64,000 bases of DNA from Streptomyces sp. CB03234 (GCF_001905885.1 NZ_LIYH01000002.1:1231591-1295590); one strand, 5' to 3'. Shown: positions 1-9,775, counted from the stretch's first letter. The notes: a model not told the origin generated them from the sequence alone. A program made the numbers and translations.

Positions 1-1
1 C

Positions 2-991
2 GTGGCCGGCCGGATCGGCTTCGACCCGCACGACGTCGCCGTCATCGCCGCCCTCGTACGCCACCACCTGCTGCTCGTCGAGACCGCGACCCGCCGCGAC
101 CTGGACGACCCGGCCACCGTCCAGTCCGTCGCCGCGGCCGTCGGCTCGCCCTCGACCCTGGAACTCCTGCACGCCCTCACCGAGGCCGACGCCCTGGCCA
201 CCGGCCCCGCCGCCTGGTCCTCCTGGCGCGCCTCACTCGTCGCCGACCTGGTCAAGCGGGTCGCGGGCGTCCTCGCGGGCGACACACCCCCCGCCCCGGA
301 GCCCGCCGCCGCTCCCAGTGCCGAGGAGGAACGCCTCGCCGTCGAAGCCCTCCGCACCGGCGAACCGGTCCTGACCCTCCACGCCGAGTCCCCTTCCGAC
401 CACACGGAACCGGAACCGGTCGGCGTCGAACTGCTCATCGCCCTCCCCGACCAGCCGGGCGTCCTGCCCGCCGTCGCCGGGGTCCTCGCCCTGCACCGCC
501 TCACCGTCCGCTCCGCCGACCTCCGCGCCATCGACCTGCCCACCGAGCTCGGCCCCGCCGCCGTCCTCGTACTGAACTGGCGCGTCGCGGCCGAATACGG
601 CTCCCTGCCGCAGGCCACCCGGCTGCGCGCCGACCTCTTCCGGGCCCTGGACGGCTCCCTGAACATCGCCGCCCGCCTCGCCGAGCGGGAAGCGGCCTAC
701 CCGCGCCGGCGCGGCGTCACGGCCCCGCCACCGCGGGTCACGGTCGCCCCGGCCGGTTCGACGCTGGCCACGGTCATCGAAGTCCGCGCCCATGACGCCC
801 CGGGCCTGCTGCACCGCATCGGCCGCGCCCTCGAGACGGCCGAGGTCCGCGTCCGCAGCGCCCACGTCTCGACGCTGGGCGCGAACGCTGTCGACGCCTT
901 CTACGTCACGGACGCCACAGGCGCCCCGCTCACCCCGGAAGAGGCCTCGGAGGTGGCCCGCACCCTGGAGACCGACCTCCGCAACCGGTAG
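2..991 (+). CDS. glnD: [Protein-PII] uridylyl/adenylyltransferase, C-terminal part (GlnD)
   Basis: This is the C-terminal 329 residues of GlnD, cut by the left window edge. GlnD modifies and demodifies the PII signal protein in response to nitrogen status. The visible part holds the end of the HD-domain region (about residues 1-95), a charged Pro/Ala linker, and two C-terminal ACT domains (about 142-215 and 259-325). Each ACT domain has the typical D-x-PG-L pattern (DQPGVLPAVAG and DAPGLLHRIG), which senses glutamine in this family. The nucleotidyltransferase domain would lie to the left. It reads in the same direction as ffh, 128 bp upstream of it, as is usual in Streptomyces. The call is firm because paired ACT domains next to ffh are diagnostic. 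Confidence 0.9.
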   Translation: MAGRIGFDPHDVAVIAALVRHHLLLVETATRRDLDDPATVQSVAAAVGSPSTLELLHALTEADALATGPAAWSSWRASLVADLVKRVAGVLAGDTPPAPEPAAAPSAEEERLAVEALRTGEPVLTLHAESPSDHTEPEPVGVELLIALPDQPGVLPAVAGVLALHRLTVRSADLRAIDLPTELGPAAVLVLNWRVAAEYGSLPQATRLRADLFRALDGSLNIAARLAEREAAYPRRRGVTAPPPRVTVAPAGSTLATVIEVRAHDAPGLLHRIGRALETAEVRVRSAHVSTLGANAVDAFYVTDATGAPLTPEEASEVARTLETDLRNR

Positions 992-1119
992 GGCCCGCCC
1001 TGGCGGGCGGCCGCTTCCGGACGGCCGCTTCCGGGCGGGGCTGATGCTCACCGGCGCGAGGCGGATACCCTGGGGGGCGAGTGTCCGCCCGACCCCTACA
1101 CCGAGGATCCGCGACCGCC

Positions 1120-2670
1120 GTGTTCGATACCCTCTCCGACCGCCTTGCAGCGACTTTCAAGAACCTCCGAGGCAAGGGCCGCCTCAGCGAGGCGGACATC
1201 GACGCCACGGCACGTGAGATCCGTATCGCGCTGCTGGAAGCGGACGTCGCCCTGCCCGTCGTCCGCGCCTTCATCAAGCAGGTCAAGGAGCGGGCGCTCG
1301 GCGCCGAGGTCTCGCAGGCGCTGAACCCTGCCCAGCAGGTCATCAAGATCGTCAACGAGGAGCTCATCGGCATCCTCGGCGGCGAGACCCGCAGGCTGCG
1401 GTTCGCCAAGACCGCGCCGACCGTGATCATGCTCGCCGGTCTCCAGGGTGCCGGTAAGACCACCCTCGCCGGAAAGCTCGGCCTGTGGCTGAAGGGCCAG
1501 GGCCACTCCCCGCTGCTCGTCGCCTGTGACCTCCAGCGCCCCAACGCCGTCAACCAGCTCTCGGTCGTCGCCGAGCGCGCCGGCGTCGGCGTCTACGCGC
1601 CGGAGCCGGGCAACGGCGTCGGAGACCCGGTCCAGGTCGCCAAGGACTCCATCGAGTACGCGCGCACCAAGCAGTACGACATCGTCATCGTCGACACCGC
1701 CGGCCGCCTCGGCATCGACCAGGAGCTGATGCAGCAGGCCGCGGACATCCGCGACGCCGTCAGCCCCGACGAGGTGCTGTTCGTCGTCGACGCCATGATC
1801 GGTCAGGACGCGGTCAACACGGCCGAGGCGTTCCGCGACGGCGTCGGCTTCGACGGCGTGGTGCTGTCCAAGCTCGACGGCGACGCCCGCGGTGGTGCCG
1901 CGCTGTCGATCGCGCACGTGACCGGCCGCCAGATCATGTTCGCCTCCAACGGCGAGAAGCTGGACGACTTCGACGCGTTCCACCCGGACCGCATGGCGTC
2001 CCGCATCCTCGGCATGGGCGACATGCTCTCGCTGATCGAGAAGGCCGAGCAGACCTTCAGCCAGGAAGAGGCCGCCAAGATGGCCTCCAAGCTGGCGAGC
2101 AGCAAGGGCAAGGACTTCACCCTCGACGACTTCCTGGCCCAGATGGAGCAGGTCAGGAAGATGGGCTCCATCTCCAAGCTGCTCGGCATGCTCCCGGGCA
2201 TGGCCCAGATGAAGGAGCAGATCAACAACATCGACGAGCGTGACGTGGACCGTACGGCCGCGATCATCAAGTCGATGACGCCGGGCGAGCGCCAGGACCC
2301 GACGATCATCAACGGCTCCCGCCGGGCGCGTATCGCCCGTGGTTCCGGTGTCGACGTCAGCGCGGTCAAGTCGCTGGTCGAGCGCTTCTTCGAGGCCCGC
2401 AAGATGATGTCCCGCATGGCCCAGGGCGGCGGGATGCCCGGTATGCCTGGCATCCCGGGCATGGGCGGTGGCCCCGGCCGGCAGAAGAAGCAGGTCAAGC
2501 AGGCCAAGGGCAAGCGCAAGAGCGGCAACCCGATGAAGCGGAAGGCCGAGGAGCAGGCCGCGGCGGCGCGCCGCGAACAGGCTCAGCAGGGCGGCGCGTT
2601 CGGGCTGCCGAACGGTGAGCCGGGCAAGGACTTCGAGCTCCCCGACGAGTTCAAGAAGTTCATGGGCTGA
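1120..2670 (+). CDS. ffh: Signal recognition particle protein Ffh (SRP54)
   Basis: Ffh is the GTPase subunit of the signal recognition particle and targets nascent membrane and secreted proteins to FtsY and SecYEG. The 516-residue product has the N-terminal four-helix domain, a GTPase domain with P-loop GLQGAGKTT (about residues 107-115), DTAGR, and the SKLDGDARGG guanine-specificity motif. A methionine-rich M domain follows (MLPGMAQM and a Met/Gly/Pro-rich stretch), with a Lys-rich tail. I chose the GTG at 1120 because the protein then begins MFDTLSDRL, the usual Ffh start; an in-frame GTG at 1081 would add 13 atypical residues. A strong hairpin at 2708-2740 follows the gene. Confidence 0.97.
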   Translation: MFDTLSDRLAATFKNLRGKGRLSEADIDATAREIRIALLEADVALPVVRAFIKQVKERALGAEVSQALNPAQQVIKIVNEELIGILGGETRRLRFAKTAPTVIMLAGLQGAGKTTLAGKLGLWLKGQGHSPLLVACDLQRPNAVNQLSVVAERAGVGVYAPEPGNGVGDPVQVAKDSIEYARTKQYDIVIVDTAGRLGIDQELMQQAADIRDAVSPDEVLFVVDAMIGQDAVNTAEAFRDGVGFDGVVLSKLDGDARGGAALSIAHVTGRQIMFASNGEKLDDFDAFHPDRMASRILGMGDMLSLIEKAEQTFSQEEAAKMASKLASSKGKDFTLDDFLAQMEQVRKMGSISKLLGMLPGMAQMKEQINNIDERDVDRTAAIIKSMTPGERQDPTIINGSRRARIARGSGVDVSAVKSLVERFFEARKMMSRMAQGGGMPGMPGIPGMGGGPGRQKKQVKQAKGKRKSGNPMKRKAEEQAAAARREQAQQGGAFGLPNGEPGKDFELPDEFKKFMG

Positions 2671-2707
2671 CCAGCAACCCGCAGGGCGCGGACTCCCGCC
2701 CCCCGCC

Positions 2708-2740
2708 GAACGGGCGTCCACCACGGGTGGACGCCCGTTC
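2708..2740 (+). terminator. Hairpin terminator after ffh
   Basis: The sequence holds a perfect inverted repeat with 15-bp arms (GAACGGGCGTCCACC and its complement) around a 3-nt loop, 37 bp after the ffh stop. There is no U tract, which is common for terminators in high-GC actinobacteria. Confidence 0.75.
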
Positions 2741-2897
2741 GTCCGTGTGAGGGCGGACGCCCCTCGGTTCGTCGGGGAGCGCCTCCGCCCGACGGGCGCG
2801 CCTGCTCCTGAACCGGGCCCCGCGCGTCGGCCATACGGGGGGTGGACGCCCCGGCGTCCGTAATGCCGCTTTCGTTCGCCTCTCGCATCATGGCTGC

Positions 2898-4781
2898 GTG
2901 GCCGATTCCGTACCCCCGCGCGACCGTACCGACCAGCCCTGGCGCTCCGAGGGCGCACCGCCTCCACCGCCTCCGCGCAAGAGGATGCCGGGCTGGATGG
3001 GGCTGCTCCTCGCCGCGGTGGCCGTCTTCGTCCTCACCAACCTGGCCCTGTCCTACTTCGGCGACGGCGACGAGCGGACCATCTCGTACACCGAATTCAG
3101 CCAACAGGTTTCGGACGGCAACGTCACAAAGATCTACTCCAAGGGCGACGCCATTGAGGGGGAGCTGAAGAACAAGCAGCGCTTCACCACCCAGCGGCCG
3201 GCGTTCGCCGACGACAACCTCTGGGCCGAGCTGACGAAGCAGAAGGTCACCGTGACGGCCGAGCCGGTCGTCGAGAAGCCGAGCTTCCTCGCCAACCTGC
3301 TGTTCTCACTGGCGCCGATCCTGCTGCTCGTCGTGCTGTGGCTGTTCATCGCCCGGCGGATGAGGGGCGCCGGGTTCGGCGCGGGCGGCATGCTCGGCCG
3401 CAAGGCGCCGCCCAAACCCGTCGAGCTGGAGGTGGGGCAGCGGACCACCTTCGCCGACGTGGCGGGGATCGACGAGGTGGAGGGCGAGCTCAACGACGTC
3501 GTCGACTTCCTGAAGAACCCCCAGGCCTACCGCAGGATGGGCGCCAAGATGCCGCGCGGCGTGCTGCTGTCCGGCCTGCCCGGCACCGGCAAGACGCTGC
3601 TGGCGCGGGCCGTGGCGGGCGAGGCGGGTGTGCCGTTCTTCTCCGCGTCCGCGTCCGAGTTCATCGAGATGATCGTGGGCGTGGGCGCCTCACGCGTACG
3701 GGAACTCTTCAACGAGGCCCGCAAGGTCGCGCCCGCGATCATCTTCATCGACGAGATCGACACCATCGGACGCGTACGCGGCGGCGGCGCCGCCATGGGC
3801 GGACACGACGAGCGCGAACAGACGCTCAACCAGATCCTCACCGAGATGGACGGCTTCTCCGGCTCCGAGGGCGTCATCGTCATCGCGGCCACCAACCGCG
3901 CCGACGTCCTTGACCCGGCGCTGACCCGCCCCGGCCGCTTCGACCGGATCGTCCACGTCAGCCCGCCCGACCGGGGCGGCCGCGAGGCCATCCTCCGGAT
4001 CCACACCCGTGACATCCCGCTGGCCGACGACGTCGACCTCACCCAGGTCGCCCGTACGACACCGGGCATGACCGGCGCCGAACTGGCCAACCTCGCCAAC
4101 GAAGCCGCCCTCCTCGCGGTCAAGCGCCGGCAGCACCAGGTCACCCGCTCGGACCTCTCCGACGCGCTGGAGAAGGTCCAGCTCGGAGCCGAACGCGCGC
4201 TGGTCATGCCCCTGGAGGAACGGCGCCGTACCGCGTACCACGAGAGCGGGCACGCGCTGCTCGGCATGCTCCAGCCCGGCGCCGACCCGGTCCGCAAGGT
4301 CACCATCGTCCCGCGCGGGCGGGCCCTCGGGGTGACCCTGTCGACGCCGGACGCCGACAAGTACGCGTACACGGAGGACTATCTGCGCGGCCGCATCATC
4401 GGGGCGCTCGGCGGCATGGCGGCCGAGCACATCGTCTTCGGGGTCATCACGACGGGCTCGGAGAGCGACCTGGAACAGGTCACCAACATCGCGCGCGGCA
4501 TGGCCGGCCGCTGGGGCATGAGCGAGCGGGTCGGCCGGCTCAGCGCCATCCCCGGCGACGCGCAGCAGGCGTACGGGCTGTCGGCGGCGCCCGCCACGCT
4601 GGACGCCGTCGCCCACGAGATGCGCCGCATCGTCGACGAGTGCTACGAGAGCGCCTGCCGACTGCTCCAGGAGCACCGCGCCAGGCTGGACGCGCTGGCG
4701 GCGGCGCTCCTGGAGAACGAGACCCTGGAGGAGGAGGACGCCTACCGGGCCGCGGGCATCCCCCGTCTCGCCAAGGAGTAG
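2898..4781 (+). CDS. ftsH: FtsH-type ATP-dependent zinc metalloprotease
   Basis: This is a membrane-anchored AAA+ protease that extracts and degrades membrane and soluble proteins. The 627-residue product has a Pro-rich cytoplasmic N-terminus, two membrane segments (about 34-54 and 130-152) enclosing a small extracytoplasmic domain, an AAA+ module, and an M41 peptidase domain. The AAA+ module has Walker A GLPGTGKT at 226-233, Walker B IIFIDEID at 281-288 and the second region of homology. The M41 domain has zinc motif HESGH at 448-452, and a downstream Asp (GSESDLEQ) probably supplies the third ligand. Start is the GTG at 2898. Streptomyces normally carries another ftsH elsewhere, so this is likely a second paralogue. 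It converges on the methyltransferase gene with a 10-bp gap. Confidence 0.93.
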   Translation: MADSVPPRDRTDQPWRSEGAPPPPPPRKRMPGWMGLLLAAVAVFVLTNLALSYFGDGDERTISYTEFSQQVSDGNVTKIYSKGDAIEGELKNKQRFTTQRPAFADDNLWAELTKQKVTVTAEPVVEKPSFLANLLFSLAPILLLVVLWLFIARRMRGAGFGAGGMLGRKAPPKPVELEVGQRTTFADVAGIDEVEGELNDVVDFLKNPQAYRRMGAKMPRGVLLSGLPGTGKTLLARAVAGEAGVPFFSASASEFIEMIVGVGASRVRELFNEARKVAPAIIFIDEIDTIGRVRGGGAAMGGHDEREQTLNQILTEMDGFSGSEGVIVIAATNRADVLDPALTRPGRFDRIVHVSPPDRGGREAILRIHTRDIPLADDVDLTQVARTTPGMTGAELANLANEAALLAVKRRQHQVTRSDLSDALEKVQLGAERALVMPLEERRRTAYHESGHALLGMLQPGADPVRKVTIVPRGRALGVTLSTPDADKYAYTEDYLRGRIIGALGGMAAEHIVFGVITTGSESDLEQVTNIARGMAGRWGMSERVGRLSAIPGDAQQAYGLSAAPATLDAVAHEMRRIVDECYESACRLLQEHRARLDALAAALLENETLEEEDAYRAAGIPRLAKE

Positions 4782-4791
4782 CCCATGGCCG

Positions 4792-5682
4792 TCAGGGCGT
4801 CCTGGCGACGAGGTAGCGGAACACGTTGGGCATCCATACGGTGCCGTCGGGGCGCACATGCGGGTGGAGGGCCTCGGTGACCTCCTTCTCCACCGTCGCC
4901 TGGTCCGAGGCGGCCACCGCCGGGTCGAACAGGCCGGTCGAGAACAGCCCGCGTACGGCGCTGTCCATGTCCGCGTACCCGAACGGGCACGCCACCCGTC
5001 CCGAGCCGTCCGGCCTGAGCCCGGCCCGCGAGGCCACCTCCTCCAGGTCGTCCCGGAGGGCCGGACGCCAGGTCGCGCCCGTGCGCAGCCGCTCGGTCAG
5101 CCGGCCCGCCACCCGCAGCACCGCGGAGGTGGCGCACCGTTCCGGCGGGCCCCAGCCCGCCAGCACCACCGCGCTGCCCCGCTCGGCCAGCCGTACGGCG
5201 GCCGCGAGGGCGGGCGCCAGCCCGTCGGAGTCACCCGCGGAGCAGCCGATCGGCTGGAAGGCGGTGATCAGGTTGTACGCCGGACGGGTGGGATCCGCGG
5301 CGTCCGCGGGCCCGCCGTACAGCAGTCTCGTCTCGCCGCAGCGGTGGGTTTCACGCCCGCCCGCGTCGGGGAGCAGCCGCTTACGAGCCAGGTCCACGCG
5401 CGCGTGGTCCGTGTCGACGCCCGTGACCTGCGCGCCGCGCGCGGCGGCCATCAGCAGGGCGAGGCCGGAGCCGCATCCGAGACCGAGCAGCCGCGTCCCG
5501 GTACCGACCTCCAGGTGCTCGTACACCGCCTCATAGAGCGGGACGAGCATCCGTTCCTGGATCTCCGCCCAGTCGCGGGCACGGCCGGGCGCATCCGAAG
5601 CCGGAGGGGCCGAGGCCGGGTGGGGGTGGTGCTGGACGAGCATAGGTGTCATCGAAAGCGCCCCAATCCGCCGAGAGTCCAT
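4792..5682 (-). CDS. Class I SAM-dependent methyltransferase
   Basis: The 296-residue product carries the SAM-binding glycine motif LGLGCGSGLAL (about residues 66-76), followed by the acidic end of strand 2 (VTGVDTDHARVDLARKR). The substrate cannot be told from the sequence. A short N-terminal segment rich in Pro, Ala and His precedes the Rossmann fold. I used the ATG at 5682; an in-frame ATG at 5652 is possible. It is transcribed alone and convergently to the FtsH-like gene. Methyltransferases are common near ffh-rpsP in Streptomyces, but that is context and not function. The region upstream is a long non-coding gap. Confidence 0.8.
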   Translation of the reverse strand: MDSRRIGALSMTPMLVQHHPHPASAPPASDAPGRARDWAEIQERMLVPLYEAVYEHLEVGTGTRLLGLGCGSGLALLMAAARGAQVTGVDTDHARVDLARKRLLPDAGGRETHRCGETRLLYGGPADAADPTRPAYNLITAFQPIGCSAGDSDGLAPALAAAVRLAERGSAVVLAGWGPPERCATSAVLRVAGRLTERLRTGATWRPALRDDLEEVASRAGLRPDGSGRVACPFGYADMDSAVRGLFSTGLFDPAVAASDQATVEKEVTEALHPHVRPDGTVWMPNVFRYLVARTP

Positions 5683-6397
5683 CTGTGCGTCTCTGCCCTG
5701 ATTGACAGCCCCCGTGTACGTGCGCTCGCACTCCCCGTAGCCAGGGAACTCCGCATCCGCCCCCAAGTCCAGGGGTCGGGGAGCAATGCTTGCGTGCCCC
5801 GGTTGTGCGCCCCCGAGTGCGGCACGAACCACCTCCCATAGTGGCGGCGCCCTGCGAATCCCGCCATGCCAGGACGGCGCCGAGGGACCGCCGGCCCCCG
5901 TGGCCTGGGCCCTTGGCGCGCTTCCCGGCCGGGCCATCGGCCCAGGTCCTGGCCCGGGTCACGGCCCGGGTCACGGCCGGGCTCCCGGCCGGCCGGGTCC
6001 TGGCCGGAACCCCGGCCCGGGTCCTGGCCAGCTCCTGGTCCGGTCCCGATCTCTGTCCCGACCTCGCCCTGACCGGCGGAGGAGCCGCCCGGTGCCGGCC
6101 GACGCGGGGGCGGTCGGCCGCGCCGGGAACGGCCCCGGTACTGTCGGCTCCGTACACCGCTCGGGGCCCGCCCGCGCGCCCTCCACGACCCGGGGGCGGC
6201 GACCGGCGCACGGCGGTCGGCTACGCGCCGGGGCGTACGCGCCGCTACGTACCACCTTGATGCGAGCTGCGCGGCTTCTCCGCAGATCAGCGCACTGGCC
6301 CTCGTCAGGACGCATCAACGGCAACTGACGGGTACGTGCAAATTATTTGGGATGCCCCGGAATGGAACCCGGCGGCACTCCGGCTCGTTGTCACGAC
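5683..6397. other. Long non-coding gap with GGCC-anchored low-complexity repeats
   Basis: No credible gene lies in these 715 bases; open frames on both strands encode Pro/Arg/Gly-rich products without domain character. The left part should hold the promoter of the minus-strand methyltransferase gene. The middle (about 5935-6050) is an imperfect tandem array of roughly 12-nt units beginning with GGCC. An AT-rich patch (CAAATTATTT, 6339-6348) shortly before the next plus-strand gene is a candidate promoter region. Confidence 0.7.
5935..6050. repeat. Imperfect ~12-nt GGCC-anchored tandem repeats
   Basis: Units such as GGCCCGGGTCAC occur twice in perfect tandem and are followed by degenerate relatives (GGCCGGGCTCCC, GGCCAGCTCCT, GGTCCGGTCCC). 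The array is almost entirely G and C and sits in a non-coding gap. Strand slippage is the simplest origin; no function is evident. Confidence 0.7.
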
Positions 6398-6991
6398 GTG
6401 AGCACGACACCACCTGTTCTCGCCGCAGAGCTGGCACAGGCGTGGGCCGACATTCAGCGGCACCACCCCGAGCTGCCCGATCTTGCCGCGCCCGAATCCC
6501 TGATCGGAGAGTCGTCGTCCGCGTGTGGCGCCGAGCTCTCCTTCGAGCGACTGCTCCATGAGGCAGTCCATGGCATCGCCGCCGCGCGAGGCGTCCGGGA
6601 CACCTCGCGCGCCGGTCGCTACCACAACCGCAGATTCCTGGCGATCGCCGAGGAGATGGGCCTGGACCACTCCGAGGAGCCGCACCCCAGCAGCGGTTTC
6701 TCCCTGGTCACGCTCAGCCCCGAGGCCAAGCGCCGGTACCGCCCGACCATCGAGCGGCTGCAGCGCGCCCTCAAGGCGCACACGGTCGCCACGGCCGCGG
6801 ACACCAAGCGCTCCTTCCGTGGGCCGGCCGCCCGGCACGGCTCCTCCGGTGGTGGCGTACGCGTCAAGGCCGTGTGCGACTGCGGTCGCAACGTCCGGGT
6901 CGTGCCCTCGGTCCTCGCGCAGGCGCCCATCGTGTGCGGCGGCTGCGGGAAGCCCTTCCGTATCCCGGAAGCCGTGGGCGCGGCGAGCTGA
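6398..6991 (+). CDS. SprT-like zinc metallopeptidase-fold protein
   Basis: The 197-residue product has an HExxH motif (HEAVH, about residues 54-58) in the helix [14 protein letters not shown], followed about 15 residues later by RYHNRRF, whose His could be the third zinc ligand, as in SprT/Spartan-type domains. Near the C-terminus four cysteines (CDC then CGGC) look like a zinc ribbon. SprT-like proteins are DNA-protein-crosslink proteases or uncharacterised metalloproteins; the substrate here is unknown. I chose the GTG at 6398 because the homologous-looking part begins there; an ATG at 6362 is also in frame. The gene precedes the rpsP operon in the same orientation, 155 bp upstream. Confidence 0.75.
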   Translation: MSTTPPVLAAELAQAWADIQRHHPELPDLAAPESLIGESSSACGAELSFERLLHEAVHGIAAARGVRDTSRAGRYHNRRFLAIAEEMGLDHSEEPHPSSGFSLVTLSPEAKRRYRPTIERLQRALKAHTVATAADTKRSFRGPAARHGSSGGGVRVKAVCDCGRNVRVVPSVLAQAPIVCGGCGKPFRIPEAVGAAS

Positions 6992-7146
6992 CCGCGCGTG
7001 ATGTGGCACAATGGCTAGCTGTACTCGACAGTCGAACAGGACCCCTCTCTCCTCCGGCTGACGCGTCCATCGGGCACTCGAGTACCGCAACCCCACGCGG
7101 CATCACGTTGTGCCCAACCACGTCAAGACCAGGAGACACCACACCC

Positions 7147-7590
7147 GTGGCAGTCAAGATCAAGCTGAAGCGTCTGGGCAAGATCCGTTCGCCTCACTAC
7201 CGCATCGTCGTCGCCGACTCCCGTACCCGCCGTGACGGCCGGGCCATCGAGGAGATCGGCCTGTACCACCCGGTGCAGAACCCGTCGCGCATCGAGGTCG
7301 ACTCGGAGCGTGCGCAGTACTGGCTGTCCGTCGGCGCCCAGCCGACCGAGCCGGTCCTCGCGATCCTGAAGCTCACCGGCGACTGGCAGAAGGCGAAGGG
7401 CCTCCCGGCCCCGGAGAAGCCGCTGCTGGCCCCGGCCGCCAAGGAAGACAAGCGCGCCTCCTTCGACGCCTTCGCCAAGGCGCTCGAGGGCGACGACACC
7501 AAGGGTGAGGCCATCACCCCGAAGGCGAAGAAGGCCGACAAGAAGGCGGACGAGGCCGAGGCCGCGTCCACCGAGTCGACCGAGGCCTGA
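7147..7590 (+). CDS. rpsP: 30S ribosomal protein bS16
   Basis: S16 is a small-subunit assembly protein. The N-terminal 80 or so residues carry the full S16 signature ([21 protein letters not shown], then [16 protein letters not shown]). The protein is 147 residues long because of an actinobacterial C-terminal extension rich in Ala, Lys and Glu. Start is the GTG at 7147, preceded by AGGAGA. It is the first gene of the rpsP-khpA-rimM-trmD operon, with khpA only 2 bp downstream. Confidence 0.97.
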   Translation: MAVKIKLKRLGKIRSPHYRIVVADSRTRRDGRAIEEIGLYHPVQNPSRIEVDSERAQYWLSVGAQPTEPVLAILKLTGDWQKAKGLPAPEKPLLAPAAKEDKRASFDAFAKALEGDDTKGEAITPKAKKADKKADEAEAASTESTEA

Positions 7591-7592
7591 GC

Positions 7593-7832
7593 ATGCTCGA
7601 GGAGGCTCTCGAGCACCTCGTGAAGGGCATCGTCGACAACCCCGACGACGTGCAGGTCGCCTCGCGCAACCTGCGCCGTGGGCGGGTGCTCGAGGTCCGG
7701 GTCCACCCCGACGACCTCGGCAAGGTGATCGGCCGTAACGGCCGCACCGCGCGCGCTCTGCGTACCGTCGTGGGCGCCATCGGCGGCCGTGGCATCCGCG
7801 TCGACCTCGTCGATGTGGACCAGGTCCGCTGA
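7593..7832 (+). CDS. khpA: RNA-binding KH-domain protein KhpA
   Basis: This 79-residue protein is essentially a single KH domain with the RNA-contacting loop [15 protein letters not shown] (about residues 47-61). KhpA-type proteins, often with KhpB/Jag, bind many RNAs and influence ribosome function and cell division. The start ATG at 7593 lies 2 bp after the rpsP stop, implying translational coupling. Its position between rpsP and rimM is conserved in Gram-positive bacteria. Confidence 0.93.
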   Translation: MLEEALEHLVKGIVDNPDDVQVASRNLRRGRVLEVRVHPDDLGKVIGRNGRTARALRTVVGAIGGRGIRVDLVDVDQVR

Positions 7833-7865
7833 ACACGTTGGCTGTTTTCGCTTAAATGCGCCGGC

Positions 7866-7902
7866 ACGGGCCGGGGAGGGCTTCGGGCCCACCCCGGCCC
7901 GT
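7866..7902 (+). terminator. Stable hairpin between khpA and rimM
   Basis: The sequence has 11-nt arms (ACGGGCCGGGG and its complement) enclosing an inner GGGC/GCCC stem with a TTCGG loop. It lies in the only sizeable gap of the S16-TrmD operon. It could attenuate transcription into rimM-trmD or protect the upstream mRNA; there is no U tract. Confidence 0.55.
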
Positions 7903-7926
7903 AGTCGTTGTCGTAAAGGAGAGGTA

Positions 7927-8475
7927 GTGCAGCTGGTAGTGGCACGGATCGGCCGCGCCCATGGCATCAAGGGCGAGGTCACCGTCGAGGTGCGTACGGA
8001 CGAGCCAGAGCTGCGGCTCGCGCCCGGTGCCGTACTGGCCACGGACCCGGCCTCCGCCGGGCCGCTGACCATCGAGACCGGCCGCGTCCACAGCGGCCGG
8101 CTGCTGCTGCGCTTCGAGGGCGTACGGGACCGCAACGCCGCCGAGGCCCTGCGCAACACGCTGCTGATCGCCGACGTGGACCCGGACGAGCGTCCGGAGG
8201 AGCCCGACGAGTACTACGACCACCAGCTCATCGACCTGGACGTCGTCCTCGCCGACGGCACCGAGGTCGGCCGGATCACCGAAATCTCGCACCTGCCCTC
8301 CCAGGACCTGTTCGTGGTGGAACGGCCCGACGGCAGCGAAGTCATGATCCCGTTCGTCGAGGAGATCGTCACCGACATCGACCTCGACGAGCAGAAGGCG
8401 GTCATCACCCCGCCGCCGGGACTCATCGACGACCGCGCCGAGATCGTGTCCACCCGTGACGAGGACGGGTCCTGA
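7927..8475 (+). CDS. rimM: 16S rRNA processing protein RimM
   Basis: RimM helps mature the 30S head and binds S19. The 182-residue product begins with the RimM motif [17 protein letters not shown], followed by the beta-barrel domain, a linker rich in Asp, Glu and Pro, and a PRC-barrel domain ([12 protein letters not shown] through [10 protein letters not shown]). Start is the GTG at 7927 after AAGGAGA. The stop overlaps the trmD start by one base (TGATG), which fits tight coupling of RimM and TrmD synthesis. Confidence 0.96.
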   Translation: MQLVVARIGRAHGIKGEVTVEVRTDEPELRLAPGAVLATDPASAGPLTIETGRVHSGRLLLRFEGVRDRNAAEALRNTLLIADVDPDERPEEPDEYYDHQLIDLDVVLADGTEVGRITEISHLPSQDLFVVERPDGSEVMIPFVEEIVTDIDLDEQKAVITPPPGLIDDRAEIVSTRDEDGS

Positions 8476-9296
8476 TGCGGCTCGACGTCGTCACGATCTT
8501 CCCCGAGTACCTGGAACCGCTGAACGTCTCCCTCGTCGGCAAGGCACGCGCGCGCGGTCAGCTCGACGTCCACGTACACGATCTGCGCCGGTGGACCTAC
8601 GACCGGCACAACACGGTCGACGACACCCCCTACGGCGGCGGCCCCGGCATGGTCATGAAGACAGAGCCCTGGGGCGACGCCCTGGACGACGTCCTGGCCT
8701 CCGGCTACGAGACCGGCGCCCACGGACCCGTACTGGTCGTCCCCACGCCCAGCGGCCGGCCCTTCACCCAGGAACTGGCCGTCGAGCTCTCCCAGCGCCC
8801 CTGGCTGATCTTCACCCCGGCCCGGTACGAAGGCATCGACCGCCGTGTCATGGACGAGTACGCCACCCGGATACCGGTCTACGAGGTGTCCATCGGCGAC
8901 TACGTACTGGCCGGCGGCGAGGCCGCCGTCCTGGTCGTCACCGAAGCCGTGGCGCGCCTGCTGCCCGGCGTCCTGGGCAACGCCGAATCCCACCGGGACG
9001 ACTCCTTCGCCCCCGGCGCGATGGCCAACCTGCTGGAAGGCCCCGTCTACACCAAGCCGCCCGAGTGGCGTGGCCGCGGCATCCCCGACGTCCTGCTCAG
9101 CGGGCACCACGGCAAGATCGCGAGGTGGCGGCGGGACGAGGCGCTGCGGCGTACCGCCCGCAACCGGCCCGATCTGATCGAGCGCTGCGACCCCTCCGCG
9201 TTCGACAAGAAGGACCGCGAAACCCTCTCCCTGCTGGGCTGGGCACCGGAACAAGGTGGCCGATTTTGGCGCAGGCCCCAGGACGTGGAAGAATAG
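8475..9296 (+). CDS. trmD: tRNA (guanine37-N1)-methyltransferase TrmD
   Basis: TrmD methylates G37 of tRNAs using SAM and so prevents +1 frameshifts. The 273-residue product shows the SPOUT trefoil-knot signatures: PYGGGPGMVMK, the segment around PARYEGIDRRVMDEY, and the SAM loop EVSIGDYVLAGGEAAVLV. It also has the C-terminal domain with PPEWRG and PEVLLSGHH-like (here PDVLLSGHHGKIARWR) motifs. Its start overlaps the rimM stop. A 128-bp gap separates it from rplS. Confidence 0.97.
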   Translation: MRLDVVTIFPEYLEPLNVSLVGKARARGQLDVHVHDLRRWTYDRHNTVDDTPYGGGPGMVMKTEPWGDALDDVLASGYETGAHGPVLVVPTPSGRPFTQELAVELSQRPWLIFTPARYEGIDRRVMDEYATRIPVYEVSIGDYVLAGGEAAVLVVTEAVARLLPGVLGNAESHRDDSFAPGAMANLLEGPVYTKPPEWRGRGIPDVLLSGHHGKIARWRRDEALRRTARNRPDLIERCDPSAFDKKDRETLSLLGWAPEQGGRFWRRPQDVEE

Positions 9297-9424
9297 GCCG
9301 CTGCTGTACGTCCGGCGTGCGCCCCTGCCACAGGGGGACACGACGCCCGCCCGACTCAGCGCCCCTTTTCTCCTTATCGATATTCCGTTGATGACCTGTG
9401 GCATCAGCGAGGAAGCAGACACAC

Positions 9425-9775
9425 ATGTCTCACGTGCTCGACGCTGTCAACTCCGCGTCGCTGCGGACCGACGTCCCGGCGTTCCGTCCCGGTGACACCG
9501 TGAACGTCCACGTCCGCGTCATCGAGGGCAACCGCTCCCGTATCCAGCAGTTCAAGGGTGTCGTCATCCGCCGCCAGGGTTCGGGCGTCAGCGAGACGTT
9601 CACCGTCCGCAAGGTCTCCTTCTCCGTCGGCGTCGAGCGCACCTTCCCGGTGCACAGCCCGATCTTCGAGAAGATCGAGCTCGTGACCCGCGGTGACGTC
9701 CGTCGCGCCAAGCTGTACTACCTCCGTGAGCTGCGCGGCAAGGCCGCGAAGATCAAGGAGAAGCGCGACAACTGA
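9425..9775 (+). CDS. rplS: 50S ribosomal protein bL19
   Basis: L19 sits at the subunit interface of the ribosome. The 116-residue product matches the family in length and in motifs ([27 protein letters not shown], and the C-terminal [15 protein letters not shown]). Start is the ATG at 9425; an upstream in-frame ATG at 9398 would add nine untypical residues. The 128-bp leader suggests its own promoter or post-transcriptional control as well as readthrough from trmD. Confidence 0.97.
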   Translation: MSHVLDAVNSASLRTDVPAFRPGDTVNVHVRVIEGNRSRIQQFKGVVIRRQGSGVSETFTVRKVSFSVGVERTFPVHSPIFEKIELVTRGDVRRAKLYYLRELRGKAAKIKEKRDN

